Shown here: positions 1 to 5,425 of the stretch, one piece after another | How the letters are laid out: each line of letters starts with the position of its first letter | How positions within the stretch are numbered: the first letter of the stretch is position 1 | DNA from: Desulfocapsa sp. | GTDB lineage: Bacteria > Desulfobacterota > Desulfobulbia > Desulfobulbales > Desulfocapsaceae | Direction: 5' to 3' | NCBI GenBank assembly: GCA_020717935.1 | Contig: DYDK01000055.1 | Coordinates: 1-9,577 of the forward strand | DNA length: 9,577 bases | The notes under the pieces: model-generated | Seen by the model: only the letters and a program-made list of their open reading frames with translations | Database searches by the model: none | What the model was told of the DNA's origin: nothing | Made by a program: the position numbers and the translations under genes

Positions 1-53
1 ATAACCCAAATCTGGTCGTAATTCAGGTAAATTGGTAATTTCCAAGTCCCTTA
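1..53 (+). repeat. Partial copy of palindromic repeat (right end)
   Basis: These 53 bases match 4328-4380 at 51 of 53 positions, in the same orientation, with differences at window positions 19 and 30. In the complete copy (4196-4380) this segment is the right arm, ending in CCAAGTCCC followed by TTA. The left part of this copy lies before the window or is missing. The repeat places related ends on both sides of hrpA. Confidence 0.85.
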
Positions 54-146
54 TTCCAGTTCGCAATCAAGGTGACACGAAATACCTTTGATCTCATTGA
101 GCAAATGCAAGAAATGAGCATCGACTTGAAAGCTAAACGGAATTAA
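54..146 (+). pseudogene. Possible 3' remnant of a protein gene
   Basis: Directly after the repeat end, one frame is open from position 39 to a TAA at 144-146. From 54 it reads FQFAIKVTRNTFDLIEQMQE and then ten more residues ending in KAKRN. The composition is protein-like (amphipathic and charged, ending in a basic tail), but there is no start codon with a ribosome binding site and no recognised family. The repeat may have replaced the 5' part of a gene, since the reading frame begins where the repeat stops. The stretch is short, so chance openness is a real alternative. Positions 147-220, up to the hrpA stop, show no clear feature and no convincing terminator. Confidence 0.2.
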
Positions 147-220
147 CGGCTCCTTGTATGATCGATCACTGGCAGATAAAATTTGCTGAACGCCGCTACT
201 CAAAAGAGTTCGTTATCATG

Positions 221-3200
221 TCACCGGCTCTTGATGGAGATATGTCTGCTCAGTTCCTGCCACTGCTGTTCAAGCTTTTTGGCTGAGACCTGGATTTTCC
301 CCTGAATTTCGGGAGCGAAGATGGCAATGCGGTAATGGGCTATCATCTCCTGATATTTTTTCATCTCGCTCATGGCTTCGACGGGCAGGTCTTTTTCCAT
401 TGTGTGCAGTTGGTGAAGATTCTGCAAATGGGTTTTGAGCTGGGCCGCTTTGAGCGCGTCTTTGGCTGGATCCACGAAGGCCCGTTCAATGCGGATCATG
501 AGGGCCTTCATCTGCTGGCCGCATCCCTGCGCTTCCGCGAGTTCAAAGCTCGTCAAGAAATTGAAAGGCAGTATCTCCATCAATAGTCCTTGATATTCAT
601 CAAAACGAGTCCTGGAAAAGGAACGGTTTTTGCGGGCCAGATCGGCAAAACGATGGATGTGAGCGCTGAGTTCCCGTCGTTGTCGGAGAATAACCATAAC
701 CGTATCACAGATCACACGACCAGCATTATAAAAGCCCTGGCCTTTGACCTGACTCACTATTTTATTGAAGGTCTCCTGGTCGGGAATACGACCATTTCCG
801 GTATGAAAGAGGGCTCGCAGGATGAATGAGAGCAGGGCGCCCAGCACTTGTGCCCGATCCCCAAGCCCCTGGGTAAGCCAGGAAGAAGAGGGGGCGGACA
901 GACTGGTGGCGCAGTATTTTTTGAGGGATTTATACTGTTCCGCTTCGTGGAGTTGATAGAGAAAATTCAAGCCTTCACCATTACGGATGACCGCCTCTTT
1001 CTGATGAGGAATAAATTCAATCATCACCCCGCCTCGATCCTTTATGGGCTTCAGGGCCGGAAAGAGAAAACCGCACGGCTCCCCTTGCGGACTGAGCAGG
1101 GGCAGTGAAGATGGCAGGTCATGAAAATCCCAGGTGGCACATAATTTTTCCTCCCATAATTTTTTAACTTTTTGATTCTGGCTGCTCACATTGGCAATGA
1201 TGCCCGTGCTGGTGGCCGTTGGGTGTTGGAGAAGCTCTTTTCTGAGTTTGGCGAGAGACCTCCCGGTTGCCATTTCGGCGCCAGTCTGGTCAAAAATGAG
1301 AAAACGCATGGAAAGATGCGTCGGCAGTTCAGCAGGCCAGTCGGCCCGCACAATGTTGCGGCGGAAGGCCTTGAGAACAGAGCGTTCCAGGGCCTGATGC
1401 AATGAGCCTTTATAGAGTTCGAGATCATCCAGAAGAAGATCGACGGTGTTATTGAGTGGAATCAGGTGCTTGCGGATATTTTTGGGTAAGCCTTTGAGCA
1501 ATACAGCAACCTTTTCCTTGAGCAGGCCAGGGACAACCCACTCAAAGAAGGATTCGTGCAAGGTTTCGATCAGATTCAACGGCAGCCGCACCGTTACCCC
1601 ATCATCTTTGGCGCCCGGAGAAAAATTGTATTCCAGGCGAAACTGGTGCGAACCCATAGTGAGCAAGGGTGGAAAATCGCTGAGTTCGTGGTGTTCGGGA
1701 CGGCGGTTGAGGATGTCGTCCTCAGTCATCTCCAGATTTTTTTTCTCTTTCAGCTTTTGCAGAAATCGGTGCAAAGTGAAACGGTCATAGACGGTTTGGG
1801 GGAGGCGTTGCTCATAAAATGCGAACAGCATGCGGTCATCCACCACGATGTCTCGTTTCCGCAGTCGCTCTTCAGTTTCCTGCCACTCGGCAAGAAGCTT
1901 GAGGTTGTGCTGAAGGAAAGGGAAGGGGTTTTCGATCTCACCAGTAATCAGGGCTGACTGAATGAAGATCTGTCGGGCCTCTTCCTGCTTGTCGTTATCA
2001 ATGCGCCCGTAATTAACCTTCCGGTTGGCGACAATGACCAGACCAAAGAGAGTCACTTTTTCATCGGCGACGACCTGGCCTGATTTTTTATGCCAATGCG
2101 GGTTGGACCAGGATTTTCTGCAGAGTGATCCGCCTAAGGTTTCCAGCCATTCCTGATCAATGGCGGCCACGGTCATGGCGTAGAGTCGTGTTGTTTCCAG
2201 AAAGGAGGCGGCCATGATCCACTGATTGCTTATAGCCTGAATTTTTTCTGGTATTTTCTTACTCTGCTCACCGGCCTCTGTTTTTTGTTGACCCCATTTA
2301 CTTCTGAAGAGATGCGAGCCAGGGAAGATCATCAGCTCAATGCCGCCACCGCCGATATAGGATTGGTCCTTGGGTTTGAGTGATTTCATGGCGATATTGC
2401 GCAAGAATCCAGTGCATAAGGATTGATGAATTGCCCCATAGGAAGCGGGGCTGCTGTTGTCACTAAAGCCTGGACGCAGGGCCAGCAACCGGTCAAGCTG
2501 TTCGTGGAGATCAAGCCATTCACGCATTCGCTGGAACGAGAGAAAGTGACCGGCACAGAATTTTTTCAGACGGCCCCAGGATTTGACCTGTTCTTGCACG
2601 GCATGGAAGCGATCCCAGATGGCAAGCAGGGCAAGGAAGTCTGAATTGGGATGAGCAAATGTGCGGTGGGCGGTATCAGCCTCCTGTTCTTGCTGGGCAG
2701 GCCGGACGCGGGGGTCAGGAATGGCAAGGGCGGCGGCGATAATCTTTATCTCGCGCAGACAGTTGTTTTCACGGGCGGCAATGATGATGCGGGCGATGCA
2801 GGGGTCAATGGGCAGAGTGGCCATGATCTGGCCATGATGAGTGAGTTTCCCCTTCTCATCAATGGCCCCCAGTTCCGTCAGCAGTTTGTAGCCATCACGA
2901 ATGGCGTTGCTCATTGGCGGCTCGACGAAAGGAAAGGTCTGCGGGTCACCAAGATGGAAGGCTATCATCTGCAGAATGACTTCGGCCAGATTTGCCCGTT
3001 TGATTTCGGGAACGGTGAACTCCTCGCGATTCAGGTAATCTTCTTCTGAATAGAGGCGGACGCAGATGCCCGGGCCAATACGCCCACAACGACCTTTGCG
3101 TTGATCGCAGCTGGCGCGCGAAATTTTTGTGACTGGCAGGCTCAGGGTCTTGGCCCTGACATTATATTGGGAAATACGAGCCAGTCCTGCATCCACGACA

Positions 3201-4090
3201 AAGCGGATGCCCGGCACGGTGATGGAGGTCTCGGCCACATTGGTGGCCACCACGATTTTGCACTGTTTGAATGATTGAAAAATGCGGCGTTGATCTCCGC
3301 TCTGGAGGCGGCCAAACATGGGCAATACGACGGCCTCCGGCATTTTTCTGGCAAGAAGGGCGCAACAGGTGCGAATGTCGTGTTCAGTGGGCAGAAAAAT
3401 CAGGGTGTCGCGCGCGCCCTCCTGCTGGTGCAGGTCGCTCACCATCTGCACACAGTGATCGATGTAGTCTTCCTTTTCAGTCAGCGATTCTTCATCGTAT
3501 GGGGCGTAGCGCACCGTCACCGGATAGGTGCGGCCGGCAATGGTGATGATCGGGGCATTGCCAAAGTGGCGGGAAAAGATGGTGGTGTCAATGGTCGCGC
3601 TGGTGATAATCAGCTTGAGATCGGGCCGTTTGGGAAGCAGTTTTTTGAGAAAGCCAAGGAGGAAATCAATGTTGAGGCTTCGTTCATGGGCCTCATCAAT
3701 GATGATGACCCTGTATTTGCGAAGGAGCGGGTCGCTTCGGGTTTCGGCCAGAAGAACGCCGTCGGTCATGAATTTGATGCGGGTGTCAGGGCTGGTCTGA
3801 TCGTGAAAACGGATCTTGTAGCCAACCAGACTCCTCATGCCACCGTTTTCTTCTATCTCTTCGCCAACCCGTTCGGCCACTGAGACAGCGGCAACTCGGC
3901 GGGGCTGGGTGCAGCCGATACATTTATTCTCATCACGAAACAGCTCCAGACAAAATTGCGGGAGCTGGGTTGTCTTGCCTGATCCGGTGTCGCCGGCAAT
4001 GACAATGGTCTGGTGAGTTGTGAGCGCTTCCTGAATGGCATCCTTGTGATTGAGGATGGGAAGGGCGCCTGGCGAAGATGGACGAGTCAT
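221..4090 (-). CDS. hrpA: ATP-dependent RNA helicase HrpA (DEAH box)
   Basis: The 1289-residue product is a superfamily 2 DEAH-box RNA helicase, close to the roughly 1300 residues of E. coli HrpA. Visible motifs are Walker A GDTGSGKT (33-40), DEAH (132-135), SAT (164-166), motif V ATNVAETSITVPG (about 282-294) and motif VI QRKGRCGR (330-337). These are followed by an HA2-type region (about 400-500), an OB-fold region (about 555-690) and a long C-terminal half matching the HrpA-specific DUF3418 extension. HrpA is known in E. coli as a cytoplasmic helicase acting on stalled or collided ribosomes and on mRNA processing; the role here is inferred from family. The start ATG is the only option nearby, because an in-frame TAG lies about 30 bases upstream. 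It leaves a protein about 60 residues shorter at the N-terminus than E. coli HrpA. No good Shine-Dalgarno sequence precedes it. A basic, polar stretch at about 597-622 looks like an insertion within the OB region. The gene is divergent from galU and has no operon partner in the window. Confidence 0.96.
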   Translation of the reverse strand: MTRPSSPGALPILNHKDAIQEALTTHQTIVIAGDTGSGKTTQLPQFCLELFRDENKCIGCTQPRRVAAVSVAERVGEEIEENGGMRSLVGYKIRFHDQTSPDTRIKFMTDGVLLAETRSDPLLRKYRVIIIDEAHERSLNIDFLLGFLKKLLPKRPDLKLIITSATIDTTIFSRHFGNAPIITIAGRTYPVTVRYAPYDEESLTEKEDYIDHCVQMVSDLHQQEGARDTLIFLPTEHDIRTCCALLARKMPEAVVLPMFGRLQSGDQRRIFQSFKQCKIVVATNVAETSITVPGIRFVVDAGLARISQYNVRAKTLSLPVTKISRASCDQRKGRCGRIGPGICVRLYSEEDYLNREEFTVPEIKRANLAEVILQMIAFHLGDPQTFPFVEPPMSNAIRDGYKLLTELGAIDEKGKLTHHGQIMATLPIDPCIARIIIAARENNCLREIKIIAAALAIPDPRVRPAQQEQEADTAHRTFAHPNSDFLALLAIWDRFHAVQEQVKSWGRLKKFCAGHFLSFQRMREWLDLHEQLDRLLALRPGFSDNSSPASYGAIHQSLCTGFLRNIAMKSLKPKDQSYIGGGGIELMIFPGSHLFRSKWGQQKTEAGEQSKKIPEKIQAISNQWIMAASFLETTRLYAMTVAAIDQEWLETLGGSLCRKSWSNPHWHKKSGQVVADEKVTLFGLVIVANRKVNYGRIDNDKQEEARQIFIQSALITGEIENPFPFLQHNLKLLAEWQETEERLRKRDIVVDDRMLFAFYEQRLPQTVYDRFTLHRFLQKLKEKKNLEMTEDDILNRRPEHHELSDFPPLLTMGSHQFRLEYNFSPGAKDDGVTVRLPLNLIETLHESFFEWVVPGLLKEKVAVLLKGLPKNIRKHLIPLNNTVDLLLDDLELYKGSLHQALERSVLKAFRRNIVRADWPAELPTHLSMRFLIFDQTGAEMATGRSLAKLRKELLQHPTATSTGIIANVSSQNQKVKKLWEEKLCATWDFHDLPSSLPLLSPQGEPCGFLFPALKPIKDRGGVMIEFIPHQKEAVIRNGEGLNFLYQLHEAEQYKSLKKYCATSLSAPSSSWLTQGLGDRAQVLGALLSFILRALFHTGNGRIPDQETFNKIVSQVKGQGFYNAGRVICDTVMVILRQRRELSAHIHRFADLARKNRSFSRTRFDEYQGLLMEILPFNFLTSFELAEAQGCGQQMKALMIRIERAFVDPAKDALKAAQLKTHLQNLHQLHTMEKDLPVEAMSEMKKYQEMIAHYRIAIFAPEIQGKIQVSAKKLEQQWQELSRHISIKSR

Positions 4091-4135
4091 GAAGGAATGG
4101 TTGAACTTTGGATTCTATGGTATATGGTTGAGTGT

Positions 4136-4195
4136 CACCTCAATCCTGCAATCGCTTGAACACTGAGGCTGTCAAACGATTGCAGGATTGAGGTG
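4136..4195. repeat. Perfect 19-bp inverted repeat (hairpin) upstream of hrpA
   Basis: The left arm 4136-4154 (CACCTCAATCCTGCAATCG) and right arm 4177-4195 are exact reverse complements separated by 22 bases. A further four pairs (4156-4159 with 4172-4175) can form inside the loop. The right arm ends exactly one base before the next palindromic repeat begins. It lies about 45 bases upstream of the hrpA start and far upstream of galU, with no T-run on either side, so it does not look like an intrinsic terminator. It could be a small mobile repeat or a regulatory structure in the hrpA leader. A TTGACA occurs on the minus strand in the loop (4175-4170), but I see no matching -10 box. Confidence 0.85.
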
Positions 4196-4380
4196 TTAGG
4201 GACTTGGAAAATACCAATATACCATCTTACTTCCCATCTTTGGGCCATCTTTGGCTGTACCTCAATCACAAAATCCTCGTCATAACGCAATTATGCCTGC
4301 GGTTTTGTTCAATCGGCACAGCCAAATATAACCCAAATCTGGTCGCAATTCAGGTACATTGGTAATTTCCAAGTCCCTTA
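4196..4380. repeat. MITE-like palindromic repeat, about 185 bp
   Basis: The terminal 23 bases (4196-4218 and 4358-4380) are inverted repeats matching at 21 of 23 positions. The complementarity continues inward in blocks: TTTGGCTGT near 4248-4256 against ACAGCCAAA near 4317-4325, CAAAATC against GGTTTTG, and CATAA against TTATG (4281-4285 and 4291-4295). All blocks share a centre near 4288, so the whole element can fold as one long imperfect hairpin. Both sides show TTA next to a GGGACTTGG/CCAAGTCCC end, consistent with a short target duplication or a target preference. No transposase is encoded. A partial second copy lies at 1-53. This fits a non-autonomous miniature element; the parent transposase family is unknown. 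Confidence 0.8.
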
Positions 4381-4556
4381 CAAAAAAGAAGGTGACGCTT
4401 CATCATCTCAGTATCCGGTATCGCTTCTGCGGACGCTGCCGAATTGGCCACGAAGCCCAGATTGTCGAATTGATTCGTGATCTGCTCTGTGAGGATGAAT
4501 CGTTATGCTTCTATACCATTTCATCCGTCACCCCGAAAGAGGAGAAGAGCACATGA
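4359..4556 (+). CDS. Small reading frame overlapping the galU start, possibly truncated
   Basis: The frame encodes up to 65 residues. It contains a CGRC motif about a third of the way along, a helix-like stretch HEAQIVELIRDLLCEDE, and a polar tail ending PKEEKST. Its TGA (4554-4556) overlaps the galU ATG as ATGA, the same arrangement seen at the galU-priA junction, which argues that it is translated in this unit. However, the only ATG (4359) lies inside the palindromic repeat and lacks a ribosome binding site; an internal GTG at 4392 is also poorly served. I infer that it is either the C-terminal remnant of an older gene whose 5' end was replaced by the repeat, or a real small protein with an unclear start. 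No family is recognised. Confidence 0.35.
   Translation: MVISKSLTKKKVTLHHLSIRYRFCGRCRIGHEAQIVELIRDLLCEDESLCFYTISSVTPKEEKST
4538..4544 (+). promoter_or_regulatory. Ribosome binding site of galU
   Basis: AGAGGAG lies eight bases before the ATG at 4553. This strong Shine-Dalgarno sequence selects 4553 as the galU start over the in-frame ATG at 4505, which would add 16 residues that do not resemble the GalU N-terminus. Confidence 0.85.
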
Positions 4557-5425
4557 AGGTACGAAAGGCAGTGATTCCAGTGGCAGGCTTGGGAACCCGA
4601 TTTCTTCCCGCCACCAAGGCCATCCCTAAAGAGATGCTCACCATTGTGGATCGGCCCACCATTCAGTATATTGTTGAAGAGGCCGTAGCCTCTGGTATTG
4701 AGCAGGTTATCTTTATCACCAGCGCCGGAAAGTCCGCTATTGAAAATCATTTTGATTACGATTTTCATCTCGATTGCGTGCTCAAGGAAAAAAAGAAGAT
4801 TGCTCTTGGTGAAGAGCTGAATAATATCTCCAATTTGATTGATCTGGTGTCGGTGCGCCAGAAAAAGCCTCTAGGTCTTGGTCATGCCATTTTGACGGCT
4901 CGGCATGTGGTGGGTGATGAACCGTTTATGATTATGCTCGGCGATGATCTGGTCTTGAGCAAAACCCCATGTGCCAAGCAGATGCTGGATCTTTTTGATG
5001 AGGTGCAGGAGTCCATCGTGGCGGTGCAGAGGGTGCCGATGGATCAGACTTTCCAGTATGGCATAGTCGAGGGTGAGGCCTTGGAGCGGGAGCGCACCCA
5101 CAAGGTGAACCGGATGATTGAAAAGCCAGCCCCAGGCACCTCGGATTCGGATATGGCCATCATTGGCCGTTATATCCTCATGCCGGAAATTTTTGATCTT
5201 CTGGAAAAAACCACGCCCGGTCATGGCGGTGAAATTCAGTTGACCGATGCCTTGCAGGCCCTTGGCAAAAAACGGGATATGTACGCATACGAGTTTAACG
5301 GCACCCGCTATGATGCTGGTGACAAGATGGGGTATCTCAAGGCGATTCTCGCGTATGGCATCATTCACAATAAGCTTGGCGCTGAACTCAGGGCCCATAT
5401 CAAGGAACTGGCCGCAAAGCTATGA
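4553..5425 (+). CDS. galU: UTP--glucose-1-phosphate uridylyltransferase GalU
   Basis: This 290-residue protein has the normal length for bacterial GalU. It catalyses UTP + glucose-1-phosphate to UDP-glucose + PPi in the cytoplasm, supplying UDP-glucose for lipopolysaccharide, exopolysaccharide and other glycans. The N-terminus is typical: MKVRKAVIPVAGLGTRFLPA, followed by TKAIPKEM (nucleotide-binding signature, residues about 11-28). Other hallmarks are LGLGHAI (107-113), MLGDD (128-132), the IEKP motif (189-192), GRYIL (205-209), GGEIQLTDA (225-233) and DAGDKMGYLKA (254-264). The start at 4553 follows an AGAGGAG ribosome binding site. The stop overlaps the priA start by four bases (ATGA), indicating translational coupling. 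No intrinsic promoter could be assigned with confidence in the upstream repeat-filled region. A related sugar-nucleotide transferase such as RmlA is excluded by the GalU-specific signatures. Confidence 0.97.
   Translation: MKVRKAVIPVAGLGTRFLPATKAIPKEMLTIVDRPTIQYIVEEAVASGIEQVIFITSAGKSAIENHFDYDFHLDCVLKEKKKIALGEELNNISNLIDLVSVRQKKPLGLGHAILTARHVVGDEPFMIMLGDDLVLSKTPCAKQMLDLFDEVQESIVAVQRVPMDQTFQYGIVEGEALERERTHKVNRMIEKPAPGTSDSDMAIIGRYILMPEIFDLLEKTTPGHGGEIQLTDALQALGKKRDMYAYEFNGTRYDAGDKMGYLKAILAYGIIHNKLGAELRAHIKELAAKL

Noticed and set aside
3275..3883. Long plus-strand open frame of about 200 codons opposite hrpA
   Set aside because: It lies within the helicase-motif region of hrpA on the other strand, has no ribosome binding site and no recognisable protein features; it is a shadow of a conserved gene.
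4170..4175. TTGACA as the -35 box of an hrpA promoter
   Set aside because: No acceptable -10 hexamer lies 16-18 bases downstream on the minus strand.
4136..4195. Intrinsic terminator
   Set aside because: There is no T-run on either side, and it lies upstream of both divergent genes, where a simple terminator is not expected.
4196..4380. CRISPR array or toxin-antitoxin module
   Set aside because: There are no regularly spaced direct repeats and no toxin-like frame; the structure is a single centred palindrome.
4505..4552. Upstream in-frame ATG for galU at 4505
   Set aside because: It would add 16 residues unlike any GalU N-terminus, whereas the ATG at 4553 has an ideal ribosome binding site and begins MKVRKAVIPVAG.
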